Positions 18,500 to 27,355 of a stretch of 64,000 nt of DNA are shown in pieces. Numbering within the stretch: the stretch's first letter is position 1; every line of letters starts with the position of its first letter. Source of the stretch: Fundidesulfovibrio terrae (GTDB lineage Bacteria > Desulfobacterota > Desulfovibrionia > Desulfovibrionales > Desulfovibrionaceae); NCBI RefSeq assembly GCF_022808915.1, contig NZ_JAKZFS010000005.1, positions 62,001 through 126,000 of the forward strand. The letters are read 5' to 3'. The notes under the pieces are model-generated. The model had not been told where the DNA came from. It did no database searches and worked only from the letters and a program-made list of their open reading frames with translations. The position numbers and the translations under genes are program-made.

Positions 18500-20575
18500 A
18501 TGCTGAACAACCTGCTGAACATCGGCCAATCGGCCCTCTCCAACTTCCAGGTGGCTTTGAACGTCACCGGAGGAAACGTCACCAACGCCTCCACCACGGG
18601 CTATTCGCGCCGCTCGGTGGACCTGGCCACCAACGGCGTGACCGTGGACGGCGTGGGGACCGGGAGCACCGTCCAGGCCATCCTGCGGTCGTTCAACGCC
18701 TTTCTGGAGCGGCGCTGCCTGGAGCAGTCCTCCGAAAGCTCCTACCAGAACGTCATCAACTCCAATTTGGCCCAGGTTGAGGAGCTCTTCAACGACTCGG
18801 ACACCACGGGCATATCCTCGTCCCTGGACACCTTCCTGACAGCCCTGGAGAGCCTCTCCGCCAGCGCGTCCAACGCCTCCTCGCGCACCGAGACCATCGA
18901 GTCGGCCAATTCGCTGGCCGAAATGCTCAATTCATTGCAATCCAGCCTAGATTCAGTGAACTCGTCGGTCGATTCCTTCATCTCCAGCCAGGTGGACACG
19001 GTCAACGGCCTGCTCAAGCAGATCGCGTCCGTCAACAAGGCCATAGGCGGCTCGAGCAGCGCCAGCGCCCTGTACGATCAGCGCGACGAACTGGTCCGGG
19101 AACTGGCCACCTACGTGGACGTGAACGCGTCCTACCAGTCCAACGGGCAGGTCCGGCTGACCACTGGCGAGGGGCAGACCCTGGTCGACGGGGCCAATAC
19201 ATACTCCTTCAAGGTGGAGGGCCCCAAGAGCACAGCCGCCCTGAGCGCCGGTTCGGGTTTCGACGGCAAGCTCTATTTTGAGGGCAGTTCCAACGACGAG
19301 TTCACGGTCAAGTTCCTCACCTCGGGCGACACTTCGGGCGGGTCCAACGCGGCAACCTACCAGGTGTCCCTGGACGGGGGAAAGACCTGGGTCAAGGGCG
19401 ACGACGGCAACCCCAAGGTGTTCAAGGCCGGGGACGTGAACAACAAGGAAACCGTGGACGGGGTTTCCATCTGGTTCGGCACGGCCACGGACGAGAACAC
19501 AGCTCCCAGCACCTCCTTGAGCGCCGGGGACAAGTTCGACGTCATGCCCAAGAGCGGCATCTACTGGGTTACGGCCAGCGGCGGCGAGGTGAACGTCACC
19601 CCGCTCACGGGCAGCAGTTCGGCCAACCGCCTGAGCGGCGGGACCCTCGCCGGGCTCTTCGCCCTGCGCGATCAGTACGTGGGGCAGTACCAGGACACCC
19701 TGGACTCCTTCGCGGAAAACCTCATCTGGAGCGTCAACCGCGAGCACAGCCAGGGCGCGGGGCTCACGGCCATGTCCTCGGTCACCGGGAACTACGCCGT
19801 GACCAGCACCAGCCAGCCCCTCAGCAACAGCGGGCTGCACTGGGCCGACAAGCTGACCTCCGGCAACATCTCCATCGCGCTCTACGATTCCTCCACGGGG
19901 GACAACCTCTCCGTCTCGGCCCTTGATTTCAGCTCCATCAACCCTCCCGGGATATCCAACTTCGACCCCTCCGTGCATTCCCTGGAGGACGTCCGCGACG
20001 CCATCAACACCACCTATTCCGGCAAGCTCACCGCCAGCATCGCGGACGGCAAGCTCTCCATCAGCGCGGCCAGCGGAGTGAAGTTCCAGGTGGCGGAGGA
20101 CACCTCCGGGCTTCTGGCCGGGCTTGGCATCAACACATTCTTTTCGGGCACCGACGCGAGCTCCGTAGCCGTGTCCTCGGAGGTGGCAAACGATACGTCG
20201 CGGCTGTGCGCCGGCCACGTCAACGGCAACGGCGAAGTCACCTCCGGGGACAACACCACGGCCCTTGCGCTGGCGGGGCTGGCCAAGTCCAGCCTGACGT
20301 TCTCCTCCTCCAGGGGATCGGTGTCCAACACCCTCTCGGGCTACCTGAACACGCTGGTCTCCAAGGTGGGCGCGGACGCCTCGGCGGCTTCCACCAGCTA
20401 CACCTATGCATCGACCCTCTCCACCGACCTTGAGACGCAACGCGAATCCTCTTCCGGCGTGAACCTGGACGAGGAGCTCACCCGGCTCATGCAGTACCAG
20501 CAGAACTATCAGGCCGCCGCCAAACTCATCCAGACGGCCAGCGACATGTTCGATACGATTCTCAACTTGAAATAG
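18500..20575 (+). CDS. flgK: Flagellar hook-associated protein 1, FlgK
   Basis: A 691-residue hook-filament junction protein. The N-terminus has NIGQSALSNFQVALNVTGGNVTNASTTGYSRR, followed by the FlgK helical domain. The C-terminus ends NLDEELTRLMQYQQNYQAAAKLIQTASDMFDTILNLK. At 691 residues it is longer than enterobacterial FlgK (about 547); the extra length is in the central domains (about residues 230-420). It lies 42 bases after flgE and 9 bases before flgL. Confidence 0.95.
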   Translation: MLNNLLNIGQSALSNFQVALNVTGGNVTNASTTGYSRRSVDLATNGVTVDGVGTGSTVQAILRSFNAFLERRCLEQSSESSYQNVINSNLAQVEELFNDSDTTGISSSLDTFLTALESLSASASNASSRTETIESANSLAEMLNSLQSSLDSVNSSVDSFISSQVDTVNGLLKQIASVNKAIGGSSSASALYDQRDELVRELATYVDVNASYQSNGQVRLTTGEGQTLVDGANTYSFKVEGPKSTAALSAGSGFDGKLYFEGSSNDEFTVKFLTSGDTSGGSNAATYQVSLDGGKTWVKGDDGNPKVFKAGDVNNKETVDGVSIWFGTATDENTAPSTSLSAGDKFDVMPKSGIYWVTASGGEVNVTPLTGSSSANRLSGGTLAGLFALRDQYVGQYQDTLDSFAENLIWSVNREHSQGAGLTAMSSVTGNYAVTSTSQPLSNSGLHWADKLTSGNISIALYDSSTGDNLSVSALDFSSINPPGISNFDPSVHSLEDVRDAINTTYSGKLTASIADGKLSISAASGVKFQVAEDTSGLLAGLGINTFFSGTDASSVAVSSEVANDTSRLCAGHVNGNGEVTSGDNTTALALAGLAKSSLTFSSSRGSVSNTLSGYLNTLVSKVGADASAASTSYTYASTLSTDLETQRESSSGVNLDEELTRLMQYQQNYQAAAKLIQTASDMFDTILNLK

Positions 20576-20584
20576 GAGGCAGCC

Positions 20585-22078
20585 ATGCGAATATCGCAGA
20601 ACATGATCTACTCCTCCTCCATTCAGTACATGAACAGCGCCCTGACACAGTTGGCGAGGGCGCAGGAAGAGAACTCGACCCAGAAAAAGATCAATCGTCC
20701 TTCGGACGATCCGGCGGGATATGCGGAGGCCAGGAAGCTCAACACCATCGTCAAGACCCTGGACCAGTACTCCGACAACATCACCACGGCCAAAAGCTGG
20801 CTCAACCAGGCCGACTCCACCCTGGTGGAGGCCAGCACGGTGATGACCAGCATCAAGGGGCTGGCCACCCAGGCGGCCACGGGCACGCTCACCGCCGCAA
20901 ACCGGCAGCAGATCGCCACCCAGGTGCGCGACCTCTTCTCCGAAATGCTCTCCTTGGCCAACACTTCGGTGAGCGGCAACAGCATCTTCGCCGGGCAAAA
21001 GACCGACGGAGCGGCCTTCACCCAGGTGCTCTCGGCCACGGTAAAGGATTCGAGCCTCACCCAGGACGCCGTGGTCAGCGTGAGCGGTGCCAGCGATTCC
21101 AGCGTGCTGGTGCACTTCTCCAACAGCGGAGCCATCGGCGGCGCGGCGGGCATCGCCTACGCCTACTCCAGCGACGGCGGCACAACCTGGACCTCGAGAA
21201 CCCTCGCGGCCGGAAGCTCCACCCTGACTCTGGGCGGCTGCTCCGTGACGCTGAAAAACGGCTCGGCGGTCACGGCCACCGGCAGCGGCAGCGGAACGTC
21301 GCTGACCCTGCGTCCGTCCGCGCTCTATCTGGGGGACGACCAGGACGGGGCCACGGTGCGCCAATACGGTGCGTCACCTGTCAGCGCCTCGGCGGAAGGG
21401 GCGTTCACCGGAAACGTGACCGTGCGCATCGCCAGCAACGCGAGCCTGCCCGGGCCCATCAGCTACTCTTACAGCCTGGACGGCGGCATGAACTGGGTGA
21501 GCGGCAACGTGTCCAGCAACGCTCGGCTGCCGGTGCCCGGAGGCTTCCTGACGCTCGCCTCCAACGGGGGCAGCGCCCTGGCCGCCGGGGACCAGTTCAC
21601 CATCGTGCCCGACACGGCGAAGATCATGGTGAACATCTCTCCCACCGGTTCGGTTGCCATCAACAATGTCGGGAAGGACGTGTTCGGCGGGCTCTACAAG
21701 GCCGCCGGGGCCAGCAACGCCTCTGTGGTGTTTGCCTCCAACGCGGCCCAGAACGTCTTCGAGACCATAGGCTCGCTCATCGGCCATCTGGAGACCAACG
21801 ACATGGACGGCGTGGCCGACGACCTTCAGAACCTGGCCACCGCCCAGGCCCATCTGGAGAACGCCGCCGCAAGCGTCGGGGCCAGGGAGAACCGCCTGGA
21901 CTTCGCCTCCAACACCATCTCGGTGCTGCGCGACAACACCGAGACATCGCTCAGCGCCGTGGAGGACGTGGACGTCACCCAGGCGCTCATCGAGCTGTCC
22001 AAATACCAGTACGCCTACCAGAGCGTGCTGGCCTCGTCCTCCAAGATCATGGGGATGAGCCTGCTCAACTATCTCTAA
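20585..22078 (+). CDS. flgL: Flagellar hook-associated protein 3, FlgL
   Basis: A 497-residue flagellin-like junction protein. The N-terminal helix is MRISQNMIYSSSIQYMNSALTQLARAQEENSTQKKINRPSDDPAGYAEA. The C-terminal helix is LSAVEDVDVTQALIELSKYQYAYQSVLASSSKIMGMSLLNYL. The middle carries two related beta-rich segments (AYSSDGGTTWTS at about 195 and SYSLDGGMNWVSG at about 300), suggesting an internal duplication that explains the length beyond the usual 300 residues. Ribosome-binding site AGGAGGCAGCC. Confidence 0.95.
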   Translation: MRISQNMIYSSSIQYMNSALTQLARAQEENSTQKKINRPSDDPAGYAEARKLNTIVKTLDQYSDNITTAKSWLNQADSTLVEASTVMTSIKGLATQAATGTLTAANRQQIATQVRDLFSEMLSLANTSVSGNSIFAGQKTDGAAFTQVLSATVKDSSLTQDAVVSVSGASDSSVLVHFSNSGAIGGAAGIAYAYSSDGGTTWTSRTLAAGSSTLTLGGCSVTLKNGSAVTATGSGSGTSLTLRPSALYLGDDQDGATVRQYGASPVSASAEGAFTGNVTVRIASNASLPGPISYSYSLDGGMNWVSGNVSSNARLPVPGGFLTLASNGGSALAAGDQFTIVPDTAKIMVNISPTGSVAINNVGKDVFGGLYKAAGASNASVVFASNAAQNVFETIGSLIGHLETNDMDGVADDLQNLATAQAHLENAAASVGARENRLDFASNTISVLRDNTETSLSAVEDVDVTQALIELSKYQYAYQSVLASSSKIMGMSLLNYL

Positions 22079-22102
22079 ACGGGACGTAGCGGAGGAAAAG
22101 CC

Positions 22103-23788
22103 ATGGCCATTGGGGACGCCACAGGCGGGCTGAGCACATCCGGCGGCATCTATTTCACCGGTATCGGCAGCGGCACCGACTTCAGCACCATGATCGACAA
22201 GCTGGTGTCCGTGGAGCAGACCCGCGTGGCCACCTACCAGACCTGGAAACAGACCTGGGCGGACAAGAACACCGCGCTCAAGTCCCTGAATACGACGCTC
22301 CTGAGCCTGCGCACGACTCTGCAGGGCATGGACACCATGAACGAGTTCCTGAAGAAGACGGCCACGTCGTCGGACACGGACGTGCTCACCGCCACCGCCA
22401 CGGGGGCGGCGGACACGGGCACGTGCACCTTCACGGTGAAGCAGCTGGCCAAGAACAAGGTGATGGTCACGACCTCCGGTTATTCCTCCCTTACACAGGA
22501 CATCAACCAGACCCAGGCGACGGCGAAATTCGTTTACACCTACAAGGGCGTCACGGTTTCCAACAGCATCCCCGCGGCCGCCACGCTCACGGACCTGGTG
22601 AACATCCTGGACGCCCAGTCGTCCAACACGGGAATCCGGGCGTCCACGATCTACGACGGAAGCAAGTACTACCTGCAGTTCAGGGGGCTGGACACAGGCG
22701 CGGCATCCGATCTGGTGATCTCGAGCGCCAGCACGCTTTCGGGGTTCACCTCCTCCGATTTCCAGACCACGCAGAAGAACCAGGACGCTCTGCTCAAGCT
22801 GAACGGCTGGCCCGCGGCGAGCGACGCCTACATAAGCCGGGCGAGCAATACCGTCAGCGACCTTGTGGACGGGGTGACCATGTACCTGAAGTCGTCCGGG
22901 GCGGGGACCATCACGACGGAAACCGACGTGGACTCCGTGGTGGAGAACGTTTCGTCCTTCGTGACCAAGATCAACACCGTCATCACCGAGCTCCAGGATC
23001 TCACCAAGTACGACTCCACCAACAAGCAGGGGTCCATCCTGACGGGGAACTACAGCCTGCAGATGATCAGCGACGTGATCAACAACATAACCGGAGCGGT
23101 GGGGAAGGGGTTCAGCACCAAGCGCGACATCTATTCCTCCCTGTCGCCTTTGGGCCTTTCCACGGACGCCGACGAAGGGTCCGACACCTTCGGGCAGATC
23201 GTGTTCGACGAGGACACGTTCCGGGCGGTCATGGCCTCCAACGCCCTGGCCGTGGGAAAGATATTCTCCGCACAGTACCTGGGCGACACCGACAGCTCCG
23301 AGTGCACCTACACGTCGTTCGTGGACGGGATAACCAAGGCTGGCACCTATTCCGTCAACTACACCGTTTCGGGGGGCAAATTGACTTCAGCCACGATCAA
23401 CGGACACCAGGCGACCTTCTCGTCCAACAGCAACACCATCACCGGAATGTACGGATACGATGAAGGAGGCATGGTGCTTACGGTGAACGATTTTACGGAC
23501 GGAACCTACGTCAACACCGCCTACGTCAGGGAAGGGAAGTTCACGGAAATGGTGGACGAACTCGGGGATCTGACCAATTCCACCAGCGGTCCCATCACCA
23601 TCATCGAGAACAACTACGATGATATCCAGACAAACATTCAGAAAAAAATCGACAACGAGAACGTTCGAATAGCCGAGATGGCTCAGCATCTAAAAGATCA
23701 ATATTCACGACTGGACACGCTGCTTGGGAAATACAGCCAGATACAGACCAGCTTGTCCTCGCAGATCACCCAGCTCAGTTCGAGCTAG
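22103..23788 (+). CDS. fliD: Flagellar filament cap protein FliD
   Basis: A 561-residue filament cap. Near the start is the FliD_N pattern FTGIGSGTDFSTMIDKLVSVEQTRVATYQTWKQTWADKNTALKSLNTTL. The C-terminal coiled coil reads KIDNENVRIAEMAQHLKDQYSRLDTLLGKYSQIQTSLSSQITQL. It is the last gene of the operon, 24 bases after flgL with a GGAGGAAAAGCC ribosome-binding site. No flagellin (fliC) or fliS follows here; the next genes run in the opposite direction. Confidence 0.95.
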   Translation: MAIGDATGGLSTSGGIYFTGIGSGTDFSTMIDKLVSVEQTRVATYQTWKQTWADKNTALKSLNTTLLSLRTTLQGMDTMNEFLKKTATSSDTDVLTATATGAADTGTCTFTVKQLAKNKVMVTTSGYSSLTQDINQTQATAKFVYTYKGVTVSNSIPAAATLTDLVNILDAQSSNTGIRASTIYDGSKYYLQFRGLDTGAASDLVISSASTLSGFTSSDFQTTQKNQDALLKLNGWPAASDAYISRASNTVSDLVDGVTMYLKSSGAGTITTETDVDSVVENVSSFVTKINTVITELQDLTKYDSTNKQGSILTGNYSLQMISDVINNITGAVGKGFSTKRDIYSSLSPLGLSTDADEGSDTFGQIVFDEDTFRAVMASNALAVGKIFSAQYLGDTDSSECTYTSFVDGITKAGTYSVNYTVSGGKLTSATINGHQATFSSNSNTITGMYGYDEGGMVLTVNDFTDGTYVNTAYVREGKFTEMVDELGDLTNSTSGPITIIENNYDDIQTNIQKKIDNENVRIAEMAQHLKDQYSRLDTLLGKYSQIQTSLSSQITQLSSS

Positions 23789-23892
23789 TGTGTCGTCCTT
23801 CAGGGCGGCCCGGCGCGCAAGTCGCGCGGGCAGGGCTGGCGTCCCGTGGAAAGGTTTGCTGGAGAGCGTGTCGGTGGCGGGCAGGGGGGCGG

Positions 23893-24174
23893 TCAGTCCC
23901 TGACGAGCTTTTTGGCGCGCTCGGCCACGCTCTGGACCGTGGCCTGGTCCTCGGAGTCGGGCTCCAGGCCGGACATGATGGCCCGCAACTCCTCCACGGC
24001 CTGTCCGCACTTGCGGCAACGGGCCAGGTGCGCATCCGCGAGCCGGCGTTCCCGGGCGTCCAGGGTGTCGTCCAGATAGGCCGCAAGGGTCATGGCGTCC
24101 AAGCAGACGCTGAAATCCTCGGGTGTGGCCCCGTCCTTGGGCAAGGGTGTGTTCGCGCCGCCGTCCTGTGGCAT
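23893..24174 (-). CDS. Zinc-finger (zf-HC2) anti-sigma-like protein 2
   Basis: A 93-residue soluble protein with Cys24 and His49-x3-Cys53-x2-Cys56 (HLARCRKC), followed by GQAVEELRAIMSGLEPD. This closely parallels the protein at 15707-16000 (HFRRCAKCRKAVDELRALL). It lies 142 bases downstream of sigma 2 on the same strand, so they are probably co-transcribed. It is presumed to bind and inhibit sigma 2, with release on zinc loss or oxidation; that mechanism is known for the family but not shown here. Confidence 0.78.
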   Translation of the reverse strand: MPQDGGANTPLPKDGATPEDFSVCLDAMTLAAYLDDTLDARERRLADAHLARCRKCGQAVEELRAIMSGLEPDSEDQATVQSVAERAKKLVRD

Positions 24175-24316
24175 GCCTGCTCCCGTGATTTCCGCTGGTT
24201 ACACCGTGTGGTGGCCTTCGGGCTCAATATCGCGCGGAATTTCCATGGTCAAGGAGCCTGGCCGTGGAGAGAATCGGCTGGAAAGACCGATTACTTTAGG
24301 TCGCGAATGAAGGGAG

Positions 24317-24883
24317 TCAGGCTGGGCGGGAGGTTCCGTAATATTCGCGCAGCCTGGTCAAGGCCTGGTGCTTGAGGCTGCGCACCGTCTGGGACTGAAC
24401 CCGCAGCGCGCCCGCGATTTCGGAGACATCCATGTCCTCGTCGAAGAGCATCCGCAGGATCTGGCCTTGGCGCTCGGAGAGGATGCCTGGGGGCAGGTCC
24501 AGAAGGCCGGCGGGACGTACGTCACGCTCGGCGGGCATTTCCTCGTCCAATTCCACCGTCACGCGGCCGTTCTCGGGACGACGCAGGAAGTCGATGGCCG
24601 CCGACCTGGCCACCACCGTCAGCCAGGTGCCCAGGGAGGCCCGGTCGCGGTCGTAGGAGCGCAGCAGCCTGAAGTCGTCCTTGACCAGCCGCAGGAAGAT
24701 ATCCTGGACCACGTCGCGCGCGTCCTCCGCGCCGCAGGATTGCGAGCGCATGCGCAACGTGCGCAGGGCCACGGAGTAGAGCAGGCCTGCGTGGGTATCG
24801 ACGAATTGGTCCCAGGCGGCCTTTTCCCCCCGCGTCACCCTGTCGATGTCGATGGATGAGCTCCGATCGCGTTCCTGAAGCAT
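24317..24883 (-). CDS. ECF-type sigma-70 family RNA polymerase sigma factor, sigma 2
   Basis: A 188-residue protein with recognisable region 2 (AEDARDVVQDIFLRLVKDDFRLLRSYDRDRASLGTWLTVVARSAAIDFLRR) and region 4 (LSERQGQILRMLFDEDMDVSEIAGALRVQSQTVRSLKHQALTRLREYY). It is a textbook ECF factor, unlike its more divergent paralogue at 15109. It is paired with a zinc-finger anti-sigma gene. Upstream on the minus strand lie a GGGGAAATTTTTTCC near-palindrome (24952-24966) and an AATGCGAAAAA motif (25084-25094) that is also found around sigma 1. Confidence 0.93.
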   Translation of the reverse strand: MLQERDRSSSIDIDRVTRGEKAAWDQFVDTHAGLLYSVALRTLRMRSQSCGAEDARDVVQDIFLRLVKDDFRLLRSYDRDRASLGTWLTVVARSAAIDFLRRPENGRVTVELDEEMPAERDVRPAGLLDLPPGILSERQGQILRMLFDEDMDVSEIAGALRVQSQTVRSLKHQALTRLREYYGTSRPA

Positions 24884-25374
24884 TGTGTAACACCCTGGGA
24901 TACTTCGTTAACAATTTCAGCCTGTCCGCCTGCACGATGCCTGGCGAACTAGGAAAAAATTTCCCCACGGGATGTAGAGCATCATTCGTGCCGGTGCGGC
25001 GGGCCAGGGCTGAAGCTCCTGTGCGCATCCGCCCAGTTACGTAGAGGGAGCTGCCGGGCGTACGGTTTCACCCGGTAGCAAGGTTTTTCGCATTGGAAGG
25101 ACGCAGGCGCGCCAACTAGGCGAATGGGAGAGGAAAAAAAGGCGATGCTTTCAAGGAGGCCGCTGTGCGCCACGCATGCGTGCGCGGCGCTTGCGTCGCC
25201 GTACGCAGGGCGGTTCGTGCAGTCCGGGTGTCCCGCCGCCGCACCTCCCGCGTCCGTCGCCCTCCCAGACTCCCCGGACGCCTTCCCCTCGCGGGGAAGC
25301 GGAGTTGCGGCCGCAAGCGCGTTGCCTCTCCCGGGACGGGATCGTCCTGGAGGCACGGCTCCCGCCGGACAGCG
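24884..25374. other. Intergenic region upstream of sigma 2
   Basis: About 490 bases. It holds an AT-rich promoter-like stretch next to sigma 2, a near-palindrome GGAAAAAATTTCCCC at 24952-24966, and an AATGCGAAAAA motif on the minus strand at 25084-25094. The remainder is GC-rich with overlapping frames in several phases and no protein-like sequence. Confidence 0.5.
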
Positions 25375-25929
25375 CTAGGCGCTGGCCGAGCCCGTGGCCG
25401 TGACGCTGGTCGATGCGACCGTGCTGCTCGAGGTCGTGCTCGTGGACGAGCTCGAGGTGGTCCCGGACAGCGCGTCGGAGATGATGGTGTTGACCGTGCC
25501 GAAGGTGGATTCCATGCTGCTCTTGTTGAACGCCGACATGTTCTTGGAGAGGCCGGAGCCGTTCATGGATCCACTGGGGGGAGACTTGGGCTTCAGGCTG
25601 TCCATGCTGCCGGTCTTGGCGGCGTCGGCGAAGCCCGACGCCATGTCGCTCAGCATGTTGGCCGCGCCAGTGTCGGTGGTGTTCTTTGCCTGCTCCGACA
25701 GCTTGTCGGAGATGGTCTGGGCCACTTCCTTGAATTTTTCCGGATCGCTCGACTGGAGCTGCTTGAGCTTGTTCATCAGCTGTCCGCCCTCGGAAATATT
25801 TGCCGAGTCGGTTCCCTGTCCCTGGGCGAGCGCGTCCGTCACCGACGTCGTCTGCACTTCTCCCGTGCCGCTGATGAGTCCGATTGAGGCCAGCTGGTTC
25901 GATCCGGAGAGGCTTGAGATGGTGCTCAT
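25375..25929 (-). CDS. Ser-rich protein with one GSMDSLKP module (unrecognised family)
   Basis: A 184-residue protein that I do not recognise. The N-terminus MSTISSLSGSNQLASIGLIS has no cleavable signal and resembles the Ser/Thr-rich, unstructured leaders of flagellar-exported proteins. Residues 49-114 form a module with LQSSDPEKFKEVAQTISDKL, MLSDMASGFADAAKTGSMDSLKP. A tail of about 30 Ser/Thr residues ends the protein. The same module occurs twice in the divergent gene at 26447, the first time at the identical position (49-114). The ATG at 25929 has an AAGGAGGACAGTGCC ribosome-binding site. Proximity to flagellar and sigma genes suggests, but does not prove, a motility or export link. Confidence 0.8.
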   Translation of the reverse strand: MSTISSLSGSNQLASIGLISGTGEVQTTSVTDALAQGQGTDSANISEGGQLMNKLKQLQSSDPEKFKEVAQTISDKLSEQAKNTTDTGAANMLSDMASGFADAAKTGSMDSLKPKSPPSGSMNGSGLSKNMSAFNKSSMESTFGTVNTIISDALSGTTSSSSTSTTSSSTVASTSVTATGSASA

Positions 25930-26446
25930 GGCACTGTCCTCCTTGATGAGATTAGCAAGCATATCGGATGTATCGTGAAAAAGTTTAGAGCTGTGGCAAT
26001 GCATTGTATATCTAATGAACGTGCTATTTGCTGTGCATATCAAGAATGAGTTTTATTATAATATAGTTTATTATTTTGAATAGTTACGCCATTAGGAGGC
26101 GGTTTTTCACTCGTCTCCGGAACGTCCGGATACCGGGAGATTCCAAGAAAAATAATCGTTAATTTTTAGTTAGATATGCGAAACAAGGCTTCTGGCAGCG
26201 TCAGCCTCTGATGCACGATTTTGTAATAACATACTGAAATATTATATTAAAAAGTTTCATGTTTTTTTTGTTTTGAGTGTAACTTTTTTAAACTAGCATG
26301 TAAGATATCTAGATAATTGAATATAAATACGTATTTTGTCCGGCTTTGAAGTTGCTTTTTAGAGGGATGCGACGGCGGCTTGAGGTAGACGGAAAAATTT
26401 TCCCATCTCCGAAAAGGTTACAACATTTTTTCATGGAGGTTAAGTC
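25930..26446. promoter_or_regulatory. AT-rich divergent control region
   Basis: About 517 bases, strikingly AT-rich (especially 25980-26340) in otherwise GC-rich DNA, between two divergent genes of the same family. A GGAAAAATTTTCC palindrome lies at 26391-26403, 44 bases ahead of the right-hand gene. The ribosome-binding site ATGGAGGTTAAGTC directly precedes that gene's ATG. No credible frame or RNA gene is seen; it probably contains both promoters and possibly silencer binding sites. Confidence 0.6.
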
Positions 26447-27355
26447 ATGAACGTCAGTAGCGTTTCAAGTTACAATCCACTATCCGCCATATATGGGATA
26501 CAACAGGTTGATTCCAGCGATATTGCTTCGAACCTGAACTCGTCGGATTCGATCCAGTCGAGCGGGGACAAGACGAAGTTCTCCCAGATGGGGCAGATGA
26601 TGAGCGAACTCATGCAGCTGCAATCCACCGATCCGGACAAGTTCAAGGAGGTCGCCCAGAAGATTTCGGACGACCTGGCCGCCCAGGCAGCCAGTTCCAG
26701 CGACTCGACGCAGACCTCCATGCTGAGCGAGATGTCCACCAAGTTCGCCACGGCGGCCAAGACCGGCAGCATGGACAGCCTTAAGCCGTCCGGGAGCCAC
26801 CGCGGAGGAAAGTCGGGGCGCGCCTCCGGTTCCAGCGGGCAGGACGCCATGGACACCTTGACCAGCACCATCGCCAGCGAGCTCTCCAGCCTCTCCAACG
26901 CCAGCACCCTGGCCAGCTCCAACGCGGGCCTCTCCAGCATGGGCGGTCCCGAGGGCATGCGGTATCTGATGGACCAGCTCAAGGAGCTCCAGACGTCTGA
27001 TCCGGCCAAGTTCAAGGAACTCAGCCAGAAGATCTCGGACGACCTGGCCACCCAGGCCCAGAACTCCACAGATCCCGGGACGACCGCCATGCTCACCGAC
27101 ATGTCGTCGAAATTCTCCAGCGCCGCCCAGTCCGGCAGCATGGACAGCCTCAAACCGTCCACGCCTCCGCCTCCGCCGCCCATGGCCGATATGGGAAGCT
27201 CCTCTTCCAGCAGCAGCGATTCGGGATCGAGCACCAGCAGCTCGCTCTTGAGCGCGGACCAGCAGGCCCAGTCGCTGTTCGCCAGGATTCAGCAGCTGAT
27301 GGCCAACGATCTGTCCTACTTCACAGCGTCTACGGGAACGGTTTCGAGTTCATAA
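26447..27355 (+). CDS. Ser-rich protein with two GSMDSLKP modules (unrecognised family)
   Basis: A 302-residue protein that I do not recognise. It has two copies of a roughly 66-residue module, at residues 49-114 and 170-237. Each runs LQ(S/T)(S/T)DPxKFKE, QKISDDLAxQA, MLxxMSxKFxxAA, GSMDSLKPS. Between them is a Ser-rich linker with DAMDTLTSTIASELSSLS; after them come a proline run (about 239-245), a Ser tract and a C-terminal helix QQAQSLFARIQQLMANDL. No signal peptide or membrane helix is present; the leader MNVSSVSSYNPLSAIYGI is low-complexity. It is the divergent partner of 25375-25929 and looks like its duplicated form. Confidence 0.82.
   Translation: MNVSSVSSYNPLSAIYGIQQVDSSDIASNLNSSDSIQSSGDKTKFSQMGQMMSELMQLQSTDPDKFKEVAQKISDDLAAQAASSSDSTQTSMLSEMSTKFATAAKTGSMDSLKPSGSHRGGKSGRASGSSGQDAMDTLTSTIASELSSLSNASTLASSNAGLSSMGGPEGMRYLMDQLKELQTSDPAKFKELSQKISDDLATQAQNSTDPGTTAMLTDMSSKFSSAAQSGSMDSLKPSTPPPPPPMADMGSSSSSSSDSGSSTSSSLLSADQQAQSLFARIQQLMANDLSYFTASTGTVSSS

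Noticed and set aside
18953-21364. An 803-codon minus-strand frame across flgK/flgL
   Set aside because: It is antisense to two certain flagellar genes, and its composition is a mirror of their GC-rich codons.
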